Notes: generated from the sequence alone by a model not told the origin. Shown: positions 1 to 11,674, counted from the first letter of the stretch. The stretch: 64,000 nucleotides of DNA from Tipula vernalis (GCA_958295665.1 OY282559.1:258670245-258734244), one strand, 5' to 3'. Translations and numbers: made by a program.

Positions 1-393
1 TACATATATGGCCGAAGTTTTATAATCCGAACAGACCATAAACCATTAGTTTGGCTAGGGAAAAGCACAAATGCTACCAGACGAATCACTCGATGAAGAC
101 TTTTGATGGATGATTATGATGCGAGAATTGAGTACAAATCGGGAAAGTCCAATGCTAACGCCGATGGTCTCAGTCGAGTCGCCATACCGAATTCTGAAGT
201 CAAGGTAATAACGAGGTCTAAAACGAAAATTGAAAATTCCACAAATCAGGACAGTTCGTTGGTACAGGCGAACACATCAACTAATGATGGCTTCGTACCA
301 GACGGATCTAGTAATTCTACTGTACCAGAAAAATTGTACCAGAAAATTATATTGTATAGGTGTGTGTATTGGATAATGTTGAAGAATCACTGA
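1..393 (+). pseudogene. Ty3/gypsy RNase H C-terminal fragment
   Basis: The frame from base 1 carries the end of a gypsy RNase H domain: a strand ending in RTDHKPLVWL, then EYKSGKSNANADGLSR, the usual close of RNase H before the integrase linker. An in-frame TGA at 94-96 sits where the family normally has tryptophan, so the copy is broken. Downstream residues (S/T/N-rich linker) continue to a stop at 391-393 without integrase. The element starts outside the window, so lineage within gypsy is not resolved. No intact function is expected. Confidence 0.85.
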
Positions 394-563
394 ACGATGG
401 TCGATGCATTTGTTTTAATAGGCAGTCCGTTTCTAAATTTTGTACGATCGACATTAGAAAAGATATGTTAAATCATTAACTTCTAAAAAAATTTTAATCA
501 ACTTATAGTAAAATAAATTTATAATTTAAAGTACAGTCAATTAGTTTTATTTTTGATAATCAC
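394..563. other. AT-rich gap between two gypsy fragments
   Basis: I see no recognisable gene or repeat structure here. It joins the RNase H fragment to an unrelated gag start, so a deletion junction probably lies inside it. Confidence 0.4.
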
Positions 564-1408
564 ATGAAAGTAACCCAATTAGTGCACTATCAACTTCAAC
601 ACTATCTTCCCTGCAGCAGTCTCCAAAAATTACAAAGGGAAGAGTTCCAACAATCAATCGAAGAAGTACAATCGAAAATAGTCGCGCTCAAGGACGATGT
701 CGAGCTTCAAGATACAGTTATTAACAACGGGAAAGAAAAACTTGAAAAACTTTAAAATGAAGTACTGGAGCTAAAACAAGGAAAGGATGCCGCTCTTGTG
801 CAGCATGGAGAAGGTAGCGTACAAGCGAACCCATCAGATCACCACCGAAACGGCAGCTCAGGCCACATGAAACTACCAGAATTCGAAAAACACTTATCCA
901 GTGGGTTAACTTTGATGTTAAGGGATAAAGCAGCAGATATCACCCAGAGTGTCCAGGAAACGGAAAAGAACTACAAGCAGCTAATGATCGCGTTGGAGTT
1001 ACAATACGAGACTCCCATATGCAGGAGCCTTACAAGATACAACTATAAAAGCGCAGGCCAGCCAAAGGTGAAAATCTAAAACAACTGGAAGGAGAAAGCA
1101 CACAGCTTGCCAGGCTAATGCGGCACGAGATCATACGCTGAAGTTACATCTCCGGACAACGGCTAAAGCTCTTATAGCCGCATTGTTGGAAGCTGCAGAC
1201 ACTAGTCAAATTCAGACTAGGATCAGGGAGTCCTTAAAGGCATTTATGGAGGAAGATTCGCGGACCACAGCAGCAGTATCGGGTCCAAGACGTCGGGGTA
1301 CAGGATGCAGCAGAACCAGCGAGTAGTAAACGTCAATAGGCTGACACGATACCAAGGAGACCCAAATAATGTTTCTGTTCGAGACGAACAGAATTAAGGA
1401 GGGGGTAG
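564..1408 (+). pseudogene. Gypsy gag remnant fused to pol 3' tail (RT and integrase missing)
   Basis: The first part (564-755) is a charged coiled coil of the type that precedes capsid in many insect gypsy Gag proteins. Frames at 798-1079 contain MKLPEFE and an amphipathic capsid-like stretch, and 1145-1300 in another frame resembles the conserved Gag end (LRTTAKALIAALLEAADTSQ). Directly after this the sequence resembles the extreme C-terminus of gypsy pol (VVNVNRLTRYQ, then an RDEQN-like close) and a G-rich polypurine tract. Protease, RT, RNase H and integrase are absent, so a deletion of several kb removed them. Several frameshifts and stops are present. Compare the same architecture at 12930-14931. 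Confidence 0.65.
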
Positions 1409-1715
1409 TGTGACGATTATGGCCATCATATAACCAGTTCAGATTATAAACAGCGATAATAATCATCTAGTAAAAAAATAACGTCCGAGACATAGCGTAC
1501 AAAGGGAGACGTGGTTTAGTAATTGATGAATAAAATGAACAACAACACAAATACAGACACACAGCCCATCGACAATAATGAATGATGATGATTATGACAA
1601 GTCATAAACGATGTTTCCAGATGATTATGGTTCATAAACAATCAAGTGACATAAAAGTACACACAGTGTTTTTAATTGCAAAATTCAGACGAACTCAGAA
1701 GCCCAGTTCATAACA
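1409..1715 (+). repeat. Putative 3' LTR of the preceding gypsy remnant
   Basis: A purine-rich tract (AAGGAGGGGGTAG) immediately precedes TGTGACGATTATGG, the likely 5' end of an LTR, and the sequence runs to CATAACA at 1715, giving TGT...ACA termini and about 307 bp. An AATAAA lies near 1529. No second copy is present in the window for comparison, so the 3' boundary is inferred. Confidence 0.4.
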
Positions 1716-1721
1716 ATATGT

Positions 1722-1806
1722 TGGATTTTTTGTTGTTTTGTTATTATTAAAAATATAGCCTAGTTTTTGCTTTCCTTCTTCCTCCTTACTCAGGAGTAGT
1801 CTTTCT
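1722..1806 (+). repeat. Dispersed repeat copy shared with 7338-7425
   Basis: About 85 bases running from a T-rich stretch through TTATTATTAAAAATAT, a CTAG/GCTTTCCT-rich segment and GAGTAGTCTTTCTTG are nearly the same here and at 7338-7425. The second copy lies just upstream of the BEL element, so this may be a fragment of that element's LTR or leader. Confidence 0.5.
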
Positions 1807-1859
1807 TGATCCTTGATAATGGAGATTATGGTGAGGGGTGAAACTGTCCCCACTGTGCC

Positions 1860-2060
1860 AGATTCAATTCCAATTATGATGAGAAATATTTTCTTGTATC
1901 AACGAGATGGAGCTCCTGCACACTATGGAAGATAATTTTGAAATATGTAGCTTTGATATAAAACTATTCAGGGCGATGGATTGGTCGCAGCGGACCAATA
2001 GCTTGGATCTACAGATTTAACACCATTAGAGAAGAGTGCTGAAGACTGCTAAAAATTTGA
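1860..2060 (+). pseudogene. Tc1/mariner-superfamily transposase fragment
   Basis: Short frames contain LYQRDGAPAHY followed by a block resembling RWIGRRGPIAW and DLTPLE. These are the second-Asp region (QQDGAPAHY) and the downstream PDLTPLD block of Tc1/mariner DDE transposases. The reading frame is interrupted by stops, and neither the N-terminal DNA-binding part nor terminal inverted repeats can be found. Confidence 0.6.
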
Positions 2061-2289
2061 AAATACAATTTAAGTCGGTAACGGTTTATTTCCGGCCATA
2101 TGAATAGTAAACTTTTCTCATGACATTGACCAAGCTACACGCCCTACTCGTTTGGACTCGTCGCAATGAGACATCCTGTATTTAATCGATTTTTGGTAAC
2201 TGAAGTATAGTAAGGAAATAGAATTATTAGCCTTTGAATTTTGGACCATTCATTTAATACAATCTTTTGTCTGTAAATGTAAACCAGCT

Positions 2290-2603
2290 ATTACTAGAAT
2301 ATTCTTACTGGAAAAAAGCATGAAACTTCTAGAAGTTTTGGTTTGAGTATATAAAAGGAGATCGAATTCGATTATTCGTATATGGAAAGCGACAGTGTAC
2401 AGATTAAATAGAGTGATTGAAAAAGTGAATTAGTAAAATTGTGCGAAAATTATAACAAGTGACTTTGTGAATTTTTTTTTATAAATCGTGCTGAATTAAT
2501 TTTTGTGTTCAGTAAATAAATTCGTTTGTGATTAAATTGATGTGGTTTGTTTTATTCACAATTCAGTGATTCGTACCTTGAGTGACAAGGCAAAAATGTA
2601 ACA
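2290..2603 (+). repeat. Truncated LTR, same family as 14932 and 48111
   Basis: The stretch matches the middle and end of the LTRs at 14932-15329 and 48111-49130: CTGGAAAA...CTTCTAGAAGTTT, a TATATAAAA box near 2349, an ATTCG segment, and the terminal ACCTTGAGTGACAAGGCAAA block ending GTAACA at 2603. The 5' part (TGTGACGG end) is missing or too degraded to place. Confidence 0.7.
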
Positions 2604-2639
2604 ATACTGTTATAGTTCTACAAAATGTTTTGTTGGTGA

Positions 2640-2990
2640 ATAATTTTTATTATTTTCATAGTTTGAAAGCTAAAATTAGCTACAGAAAAGTACATAAAAA
2701 CTAATTTGGTCTAATTATAATTCAATATTTGGTTAGCTCGCCTTTCCGTTTTATAACGTCTCTTAAGCACCTGGGCATTGGATATCCAAAAATTTGGTGG
2801 CATTTTAACCCATTTTTCAATTTCCTTTTTAAAGATAATTTGCCGATTATTTTGTGTCCCTGACCCTCCTGTAAAATTCTTCCTATAAATATTCAATCAG
2901 ATTGTGGTCTATTGATTGAGGTGGTGAATCTAATTTTTTTTTGTTTACTGCAGAATCACCGGAATCGTTCAGCACTTCGATTTTTTAAAT
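2640..2990 (-). pseudogene. Tc1-like transposase C-terminal remnant
   Basis: Reading leftward, HNLIEYL around 2915-2900 matches the SPDLNPIENLW region holding the last catalytic acidic residue of Tc1 transposases. It is followed by a segment like the family C-terminus: KEIEKWVKMPPNF and a decayed KR..TKY ending. Stops interrupt the frame, and the length is only about a quarter of a normal transposase. Confidence 0.55.
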
Positions 2991-4656
2991 TAATGATATA
3001 TAAATAGACTGCTCCAGCCAGTTATACAGTCCCAATTCATTACCAAACCACTCAACGCGTTTTGGGGGGGGGGGAATTTTGAAACTGCATTTTCCAATAT
3101 TGACTCTCCGCCACATTTTTCGTTCTTTATAACTCAAAATTAGGCTACATAAAATTCAATATTTTCCAAAATTTTCTGAGTTTGGATATTGTACAACTCG
3201 TAATTATTCGAGATTATTACAATATTTAAGGTTATTTGAATTTATTTAAGATTTTCGAACATTTGCGCTGTAAGTTGGGATGCTTAACCTTGAATACAGA
3301 ATTTTATACGGACTTTCAAACAAGCAGCCATTTTTCAAGGTTCCAAAATTATTTGAAATTTATTTGTTGAGTTGAATACCTTTGAATTGTTTGATGTTCA
3401 AATTTCTCGAGAGTTTTCGAGTTTTATATTAGAGTTACGTGAGCGATTTTACACATTATTTGAAATATTCAGAGCTTCGAGATTATAATTAATGTTATTC
3501 GATGTTTTCGAGTATTGATTTTGTGTTGCATGTAATCCTATTCAACATTTATCTAGATTTTCGATTTTTAAAATTAATCGTAGTTTTGTCTGGTAGAAAG
3601 TTCAGTGTTCGGTTAATTTGCATATGGCGTGGCCTTAAATGTGTTGTTTTTATAGATTTACAGGCTTTTCAAGAATTCTGAGAATATTGGGTACCTTTTA
3701 GTACTCCATAGATTTTTAGATTATTCTAATCATGGTCATTGATCGTAAGAAAACATTTTTTCAATTTTTCCAAAATATTCAAAAATATTAGAAATTTCGA
3801 TGAATCATAATTTTGAGTAGCATTGAAAAGCTTAGCAATTCACTGTACTTGATATTGAATAGTTGCTTGACGTTACATATATTTGAAGAGTTGGGTTCTC
3901 GATTTAAAAGTGCGTTTGGTTATTATTAACAGAAAGTAGAAGAGGTGTTTGGAATTGTTTTATTATTCATTGAATTCACCAAATAAAAAGTAGAGACAGA
4001 ATGGTAGGAAAATATTATTCATTAAGCGAAACTATTAATCAAAACAATATTTAATCATACCACTTAAGTAAGCAAATTAAATTAAATGGTGAAGAAAATC
4101 TGCAAACTAAACTTAATTGGTACCAACAAAATTAGAGCTGACGAGTAATCGACAGGACTGGTTCATGGCGGATGCAGGCAGATATAATCCATAAAATATT
4201 GAAACTCACTAAAGTACCAAAAAATGCTACTAATTTGGTTACCGCCTAAAACTGAGTCGGAAGTCTTGATGTAAAAATTCAATATTCGAAAAGCCCGAAA
4301 TTAAAATTCGATTACAGGTTTTCGTCACTATCTTAAAGAATGAATTATTTCATTTTTGAATTAAAAATTAGAATTAATTGGGATACATTATTTTAAGGCT
4401 TATGGTTTCTGGATATATACGAATTTAAAAAGTTTTTTTAAAAATTAGAAATACAAATTTTTATTTTATAAGCTTACTTCCTTATAGTGAAATTATTTAG
4501 ATAAATTAACATTTTCGGTTGACCGCTACTAAAACTTTATTGAATAATATCGTTTTATTTTTGCCATTTCAAATTTACTGAAATTTTATGATCCAAAAAG
4601 AACAACCTGACATTTCAACCAAAATTGACGATTTTTTTATTCGTATTGGTAATAAT
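2991..4656. other. AT-rich non-coding stretch
   Basis: No convincing coding frame or transposon end is visible. A poly-G run sits near 3065-3074. Between about 3120 and 3960 short words such as TTCGAG and GATTTTCGA recur without a fixed period, which suggests a very old degenerate repeat. Confidence 0.4.
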
Positions 4657-4818
4657 TGTTGAAAACAGATTTTTGGTAATTGGAAATAAAACACTTCTCT
4701 TACTTATTATGAGTATAACGGAAGTAACATATATATATTTCATTTGACAGAATGTTGCCTACAAACCAGCTTATCAGCTGTCCCAATTAACAACATAGAT
4801 TCACCCTATATACCAACA
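4657..4818 (-). repeat. Copia 3' LTR
   Basis: On the minus strand the LTR starts TGTTGGTATATAGG right after a polypurine tract (TTCAAGTGGGAG) and ends TTTTCAACA at 4657, so it has TGTTG...CAACA termini and 162 bp. The start resembles known insect copia LTRs (TGTTGGAATATA). No 5' LTR copy is in the window. Confidence 0.65.
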
Positions 4819-5905
4819 CTCCCACTTGAATTTATACTAATTCCCATTTCTTCTCGATGTTGTTGATGTTTTAATTTTGGAAGTCCTTCAAGATCATCAT
4901 CATCATCAAGATCACTCGCCCAGTCGGCATCACTAAATCCCGTAGTGTTTTCCTGTTCTAATTTCCGATAATTTAGCTTCGCACCTATTGTGCCCTTCAA
5001 AGAACGGAAAATTCGTTTCACTGCAACCCAATGTTGTTTGCCGGGATTATTTGAAAAACGACTCACCAAATTCACTGCGTAGGCAATATCAGGTCGCGTA
5101 CCCTGGGCTGCATACAAAAGGCTGCCTACCGCTTCTTGAAATGGAATTTTCTTCATGTCCTCAATTTCGGCTTTGCTGGTTGGTGACATATTTTTGTCTA
5201 GCTTGACGTTTATGTCGATTGGTGTCGCAACAGGATTAGATTGCGACATGTTGAATTTTTCGACATGTTGAAAATTCCCTTTTCTCGATCCCTTGTAATT
5301 CGGAATCCTAATATGCTTTGCACCTCTCCAATATCTTTCATTTGAAAACGTTTGGCTAGTTCGACTTTCAGACTCTTGCTTTGTGCTTTGTTGGTACTTA
5401 AAATCAAAAAGTCATCGACGTAGACCGCAACAAACAACTTATGATGTTCGTCGATTTTATGATAGATACACCTATCAGCTTTAGAACGTGTCATGCCGAT
5501 CTCTACCAACACCTTGTCCAACTTTTGGTTCCAGGCACGGCCGGCTTGTTTTAATGCATAAAGTGCCTTTTTCAATTTGCACACTTTACCTGAACCATCC
5601 GCGAAGTTTTCTGGTTGTAACATATACACCGTTTGCCTCAATTCACCTTGAAGGAACGCAGACACTGCATCCATCTGCTCAACATCCATATCGTATTGAA
5701 CAGCCAATGTCAATAGATAGCGAATTGAGCTATACTTCACCACCGGTGCATACGTCTCCTCATAATCCAATCCTGCACGTTGGGCACAACCTTTTACCAC
5801 GAGCCGTGCTTTGTATTGAACTGAACCATCTATTTTTAATTTGGTTTTAAATACCCATTTTGAGTTAAGCGTTTTGCCTTTAGCCGGTAAATAACTTGTC
5901 GCCAC
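4819..5905 (-). pseudogene. Ty1/copia reverse transcriptase and truncated RNase H
   Basis: The minus-strand frame 5905-5210 is a typical RVT_2 domain: KARLVVKGCAQRAGLDYEET, DVEQMDAVSAFLQGEL, and the catalytic VAVYVDDFLIL. A second frame (5249-4806) continues with NPVATPID, a VGSLLYAAQGTRPDIAYAV block and GFSDADWASDL, the beginning of copia RNase H. After that it breaks off in an Asp-codon run and passes into the polypurine tract. The RNase H active-site remainder is therefore deleted, and a frameshift near 5250 separates the two parts. It is the 3' half of a copia element; gag, protease and most of integrase are missing. Confidence 0.9.
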
Positions 5906-6366
5906 GAATTACTATCACTGCAACTCATTGCTTCTTCAACACTAAGCGGATCATTCGTCGATAACTCAATTGATGAATAAACAAAATCTTCTTTCCTGTT
6001 TGACTTTGGTGCCCTTTCTGAACGCCTACTTTCACAGTTCTGAATTACTGCAATGTCTGGACAATAATCGCTATCAGAATCATTTACTTGTGCGTCAACA
6101 ATCGTTTCATCAATAGAACATTCATCTTCATCGCTTGGGCTGTCATTATCTCCCACTTCATTCGGCACTGGTAAAGAAATACATTCCGAATGAATTTCTG
6201 ATGAATCAGATACGACCGGAATGGTATCCCTAACCAACGATTGTTCATTATTTAACATTTGGAAAAATTGAACGTCTCCATTGTTGTTTAAATATTTCCA
6301 TGAACTGCCGAGTGGCTCCAGCCGTGTGACACCGGGCATTGTGATAATCAAATTAAGGTGAAGCAA
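5836..6366 (-). pseudogene. Copia integrase-RT linker region
   Basis: This minus-strand frame upstream of the RT has the composition of the copia polyprotein linker: an acidic Ser/Asp-rich stretch, RRSERAPKSN, and a DPLSVEEAMSC segment leading to the W(R/K)QVI block that opens the RT domain. It overlaps the RT frame by about 70 bp through a frameshift. The first residues near 6366 have no integrase catalytic motifs, so the element is truncated just upstream. Confidence 0.7.
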
Positions 6367-7337
6367 GTTTAGGAGAAAGTTGCTGGGAGATATATAAAAT
6401 GAAATGGTATGTTACGAGGAGGTGGGATTCGGTGACAAAAGATAATTAACGTTAATTCTGATATTGTATTATTTGTGTTTTGTATTCTCGAATCGTCCAC
6501 GGTGATGCCAAGCACTGAGTGAATAATCATATCGGTCAATTCTGACTTTACTCACATAATATTGTGAAACGGCACAAATTTTTAGAAAAGAAATTTTTAA
6601 CATTGTGGATACTCGCTAAACGAAGTAATTTAAATTCTTAAGGATTTTCAACAATATACTAGAGATGTATAACTGGATCTAATTATTAAAGGTTAAAGAT
6701 GAAAACACGTGTCAGTTCTAAATAATATAACAAGGGAACCATTTGGACTGTCAAATTCAAATAATTATAAAAACTATTCTAAGCTGTAGTACTCTATGAG
6801 AAATTAACGAAACCATTTTATTAATCGGCAAGCAAGCCCTTTCACAACTTAGAATAGTTTTTATAATTTTTTGAATTTGATAGTACAAAAGGTTCCGTTG
6901 TAAGAGATTATTTGTGAGTCTGTGATTTTGCGGCATGAAAGTGGAAGATTTATATTGTCGTGACCAATTACGATATTGGGGAAGAGGTCTCAAAATTTAT
7001 TAAAATACCTGCCCAAAATAACAGAAAATGTTTGTCAAATATACTCGTAAATGGTTGGTTTGGTGATCTTTAACCGAAAAATTTTTTATTTTTATTTTAA
7101 AACGCCATTTCACTGTGGCATAAACAATAAATATAAAAAATAATAAAAAATATGTACAACGGGTAATCAACATGTAGGCTGGTACAGCCTAATGCATAAA
7201 GATGGCAGCATTAGACAATTAACGTTTTTTTTAATTTGTAATTTTTAAATTTTAGTTCCTCTTAAACTGTACAAATATAGTTTTTCTCAATTGTACATAG
7301 TCCTACCTTAATAGGTCGTGTCTCGGACACAAGCTCG
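6367..7337. other. AT-rich spacer with one inverted repeat
   Basis: No gene is recognised. The only structure I can support is the inverted repeat at 6730-6901, listed separately. Confidence 0.4.
6730..6901. repeat. 172-bp inverted repeat (possible MITE or hairpin)
   Basis: The arms at 6730-6783 and 6848-6901 are reverse complements over about 54 bp with a few mismatches; the inner part CAAATTCAA...ACTATTCTAAG is nearly perfect. The 64-nt loop has no gene. There is no clear target duplication, so it is a small foldback element or a decayed MITE by inference. Confidence 0.6.
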
Positions 7338-7425
7338 TCGATTTTTTGTTTTTTTTTGTTATTATTAAAAATATGGTAGGCTAGTGTTTGCTTTCCTCCT
7401 TCCTCCCGAGTAGTCTTTCTTGGTT
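7338..7425 (+). repeat. Dispersed repeat copy shared with 1722-1806
   Basis: It repeats the T-rich/TTATTATTAAAAATAT/GAGTAGTCTTTCTTG segment found at 1722-1806 and sits just before the BEL gag region. It may be the end of that element's 5' LTR, which I cannot delimit. Confidence 0.5.
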
Positions 7426-7739
7426 CCATTTCCGTTGAGTTACACAGTTGACTCAGCGGAATAAATTATATGAGTTTTCACTCTGATTATTCTGAGCTAC
7501 TAGGAGTGTAGATAGCCGTGGTGAGTAGTTTCCAACAATTGCTATGTAATGCAGATGCTAGATGCAACAAACAATTTCAAAGAACCCAGCATCACCATAT
7601 CTGTAGAAATCAACAACACTGACATGGACGCATCAATAAGTGAATTCAGGCATAGTCCCCCGAGACTTCAAAGGATGAGTCAAACTTTGAATTCAGACAA
7701 TCGCCAAAATTCAAACAACAATTAAAACAATAAGACATC

Positions 7740-8907
7740 AAAATGAGGAGCTTATACAAAGAGATAAGGTCCTCAAAAAGAAAATTAGAACATGGAGAAG
7801 CTGAAGGATCATTGAATTTATCATTAACTCACATGGAGAGAATGATGAATCAAGTATCAGACCTTCACGAGAACATATAGTATGCCTGAAGGCGACCGAG
7901 GATGATGAAACAACAACAAAATACTTCATAGATGAATACTACGACGTAATACGAAAAGCCTATGACGAAATAGTAATAGAGGTTATCATGAAGAACAAAC
8001 AATACAAACCCGACAGCAATCGACTGGCAGAAATTAAGCTTCTCGAAATACAAATACCCCACTTTAATGGAGAACACATAAAATGGATGGCATTTCATGA
8101 CGCCTTTGAGCAATTAGTGCACAACAACCAAGCGCTTATCAACACACAGAAGATTAATTATCTGAAGACCTACACTGGAGGTCAAGCAGCCAGGCTGATA
8201 AATCACCTGTAATCCGTGGAAGAAAACTTTGAACTCGCATGGGACATAATCAAAACAAGATAAGATAATCGCAGGATGAACATAAACATATATGTACATT
8301 CATACCTTGATGGCACAACCAACAATAAATACCGAAACCGCACCAGCCATAATAGGATTATACGGCACGACCAGAGAATATTTACGTGCGATCAAGTACC
8401 TAGGAATCTACACTGATTCTCGGAATCATGAATCCCTGAGACCATAGATGATATTAGAGAATCCAAGAGAAACTTGAAAATTTTATGAAGTTCCTTGAGT
8501 CGCGTTTTACGGCATTAGATGCAGTTTATCGAGAAAAGACTTCAAACTTTCGTAAACCAGCAACTACTACAAAAACATCTCTACTGACAACGAGTCCAAC
8601 CGAAGCTTGCATTGTTTGCAACCAAAACCATCAACATGCAGATTGCTCGAAATTTAAAGCAATGAACATTCTTGATAAAAATCAGCTGGTATCACTATTT
8701 CAACTATGCAGAAGGTGTCTTAAAAACCACGCGTTAGCCGAATGTAAGGCTACTAAGATTGAAACAATAACAACCAAACACGGAGCAGCAAACAACAGCA
8801 ATACTACATTACTCGCTAGTACAAATGATGCGTACATTCTCTTACCAACCGCACCAACCGGGCAACAACTGAGACTGGACAAGATTGTTATCTACGTGCT
8901 ATTATAG
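7740..8907 (+). pseudogene. BEL/Pao gag (DUF1759 and zinc-knuckle part)
   Basis: The frame at 7988-8212 carries IPHFNGEHIKWMAFHDAFEQ and NTQKINYLKTYTGGQAARL, the conserved start of BEL/Pao Gag (DUF1759). A helical, charged region precedes it. The frame at 8485-8907 contains CIVCNQNHQHADCSKF and CRRCLKNHALAECKA, the paired zinc knuckles that bind genomic RNA. The middle part (8213-8484) is shifted and rearranged. It probably once formed one polyprotein with the downstream protease. Confidence 0.85.
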
Positions 8908-9128
8908 ATCCTTGCTCATAAGTCACGTTCATCACTTCAAACGCAGTAAAGAGACTACAAACAAAAACGTGTAACAAAGAATTGCACGTCGCTGGCATAT
9001 GCGCAAACAACAAAAAAATAATCAAAAAGGCTGCTAAACTATCTAGTATGTCTCAATTTCAATCGAGAAGCTTACGTAGTGAATAAAATTACAGAAAACC
9101 AACCACGGAGAACAATAACAACCCAGAC

Positions 9129-9329
9129 TTGGAAATGCTACCTCAGTTTGCCGATCCTAATTTCCACACGTCAGTACCGATAGACTTACTTATTGGTGCA
9201 GATTACTATGCCGATATAGTATTACCGGCTATAATAAAAATAAACAATCAACAACCAATTGCTCAACGTACAAGGTTTGGGTGGATAATTTTAGGAAGAT
9301 CTAATAATTCATACTCAACACACGGTTAA
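9129..9329 (+). pseudogene. BEL/Pao protease C-terminal half
   Basis: The frame reads FADPNFHTSVPIDLLIGADY and later RTRFGWIILGR, the diagnostic C-terminal half of the BEL protease (DUF1758), where the GADY/GADV box precedes the RT. The N-terminal half with the catalytic D-S/T-G should lie near 8905-9060, but the frame there is too decayed to identify it. Confidence 0.75.
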
Positions 9330-10710
9330 CCAAAACCATAGCTATCACAACAAAGGAAAATACAGCTGAGGAAATTGAGAAAATTCTCAAGAAATTTTGG
9401 GAAATAGAGGAACTACATACACCAAGAAATAATACTGCTGATGAAGAAGTGAACAGCATTTTCGGAACTCCCACAAAAGAGAATCAGACGGTAGATAGAC
9501 GCTTAAAATTCCGTTCCAAAAACAGGCAGACCTAAGAGATTCCGAAAAGATGGCAACAGCAAGATTTCTCCAACTAGAAATGTAACTCATGAAGAACAAC
9601 GAATTAGCCACACAATACAAAGAATTCATGCACGAATATGAATATCTCGGACATATGAAGAAAATTCAATCTCCTAAAATACAACAAGACCTACTGCATA
9701 TCGTAATTAGATGGTGAAAGTACAAATATGTCTTCCAGCCGACACAGAGAAAATGTTTCCGCAGATTTGGATAAACAAGGAACATAGAAACTTTCAACGA
9801 ATTTTGTGGCGAAACTCCTCTTCAGAAAAGATCGAAGAGTACCAACTTAACACAGTAATATACGGAAAAGCAGCTGTCACTTATCTTGCAGTAAAAACTT
9901 TAAATCAGCTCGCAGAAGGCGAAGAAAGAGAACTTTCCTGCGGCATGCTAGCTATTACAAACAGACTTCTACGTCGAGGATCTCATGACAGGCTGCGACA
10001 CAATCAAAGAAGCATCAGCCATTCCAATCCAACTAACTGAACTACTTCAAAAAGGAGGCTTTAATTTAAGAACCTTTTTCAAGCAACCAAACACGGCTCT
10101 TAATCAGCATAGCCGACAGAGAACTAACAGAATCCTATAAAATTGAAATTGATCAAAGCATAAAAGCCCTTGGACTGTTTTGGAAGGCTACAGCGGATGT
10201 ATTTGAGTTAATATAAACGTACCAAGTCCAAACGGCAAGTTGACGAAGCGAATTATTCTCTCCACGACTGCAAAGCTATTTGATCCATTAGGATGGCTAG
10301 CACCAGTAATAATAATACCCATGATAATGTTATAAAAAATATGGATCATGGGTCTCACTTGGAATGAACCGGTTCCTGAAGCCGTAGGTCAACAATGGTT
10401 AAACTTTAAAGACAAACTACAGCTTCTCAGTGAAATAAAAATTCCAAGATGGATAAATTACACACCTGAATCACAATTTGAGGTTAACGGCTTCAGCGAT
10501 GCTTCAGAACAAGCCTATGGCGCCTGCGTCTATCTAAAAGAAACCAATAAAGAAAGTGAAGTAAGCATCAGCCTTATAGCAGCCAAAACAAGAGTCACGC
10601 CGACGGAATCAAAAGTACAAATACCACGGCTGGAACCAAATGGCACTCTTCTGTTGGCTAAATTACCTAAAGAAGTAAATTACGCATTAGAAATACAGCA
10701 AGAATCAAGG
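9330..10710 (+). pseudogene. BEL/Pao reverse transcriptase and RNase H
   Basis: Pieces in several frames match BEL pol: EEYQLNTVIYGKAAVTYLA at 9835-9890, the catalytic palm at 9965-10000, the KLFDPLGWLAP block near 10270, and GFSDASEQAYGACVYL with SLIAAKTRVTP and IPRLEPNGTLLLAKL at 10490-10665 (RNase H). The palm motif reads FYVEDLMTG, so the second catalytic aspartate of YVDD is replaced by glutamate. With stops throughout 9530-10340 the enzyme is clearly dead. The frame 10348-10839 is the longest surviving part. Confidence 0.8.
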
Positions 10711-10734
10711 CCACAAATACAAAACAATCTACTT

Positions 10735-10839
10735 CGCACAAAACGGGTAAGAGGTAGAATTGTTGAAACATACCGGGGACCAGACGGATTGGTTCGCGTA
10801 GTTTCAATACGTGGGCCGGGAAATGCTCTCTATGTATAA
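10735..10839 (+). pseudogene. BEL/Pao integrase extreme C-terminus
   Basis: Without a stop, the RNase H frame jumps to RGRIVETYRGPDGLVRVVSI, which resembles the last segment of BEL integrase (GRI.E..PG.DG.VRVV). Zinc finger and DDE core are missing, so an in-frame deletion of more than 1 kb joined RNase H to the integrase tail. Confidence 0.65.
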
Positions 10840-10884
10840 AACAGCAATTACCAAAGTATCCATTCTACGACAGATCAACACAAC

Positions 10885-11674
10885 ATGGTCACAGATGTTT
10901 CAAACCAGAATGAAACGCAAAAACCACCACAGAGACGAGTAACCAGAGCAAGCACAAAATCAAATCTCTTACTCTACACGCTGCCAATATTCTGTATATT
11001 AGGAATGGTGGCATTAGAAACAACATCCAATTATAACATATCTAAGTTCTCGTCTCATCCAGACATCTATCTGGAAAAATCCACTCGGCAGCTAAATGAA
11101 TTATGCAAAAATATAACGCCCTCCAAGTCTACATATATACATACGGATACGATACACTGTGGATTAATTTCATCCCAAATGCGGAACCTCTACATCGACT
11201 TAGAAGAGCAAAACGAAATTCTGAATACTACTGTTTTACTACGTTGGTACCACAGCAAATGAGCTATTTGGCGTACTTGATCAACGTACCGTAAACTTTT
11301 ACAAGGAAAGCATAGCAAATCTTAATCTAAACCAACAACATCACCAGAAACTTTTGCAGCAACAGATATCTATAATCCAAAGTGAACATCACTAAGCACG
11401 ACCACGAAGAAACAAAGCAGAGATTCGAAGCGATAAACAAATAATGACAGACCTCATATTACACGAAGAATTCACTGAGATTGCTCTTCACACAATTTTG
11501 GAAATTATGAAACTCCGCACATTACAATCAGCAGTAATCGTTACCATAACGGAAGTACACCAAGACAAACCGCTCATCATGACACCACATCAACTTCAGA
11601 AGCAGACCAGACAGATATTCGATAATCTCAAACTAAGCCAAGACATACCATTTCGTAATAGAGATATAGTATAA
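10885..11674 (+). pseudogene. Env-like remnant downstream of BEL pol
   Basis: The first frame (10885-11262) starts shortly after pol with a basic cytoplasmic-looking N-terminus, then a hydrophobic segment (about residues 30-48, LLLYTLPIFCILGMVALE) and several cysteines, as expected of a membrane glycoprotein. A later frame (11444-11674) has a helix and a PLIMTPHQLQKQ segment like the PxxITPxxL block of insect retrovirus-like Env proteins. Position after pol matches env in roo-like BEL elements. Frameshifts and deletions break it. The assignment rests on position and composition more than strong motif identity. Confidence 0.45.
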
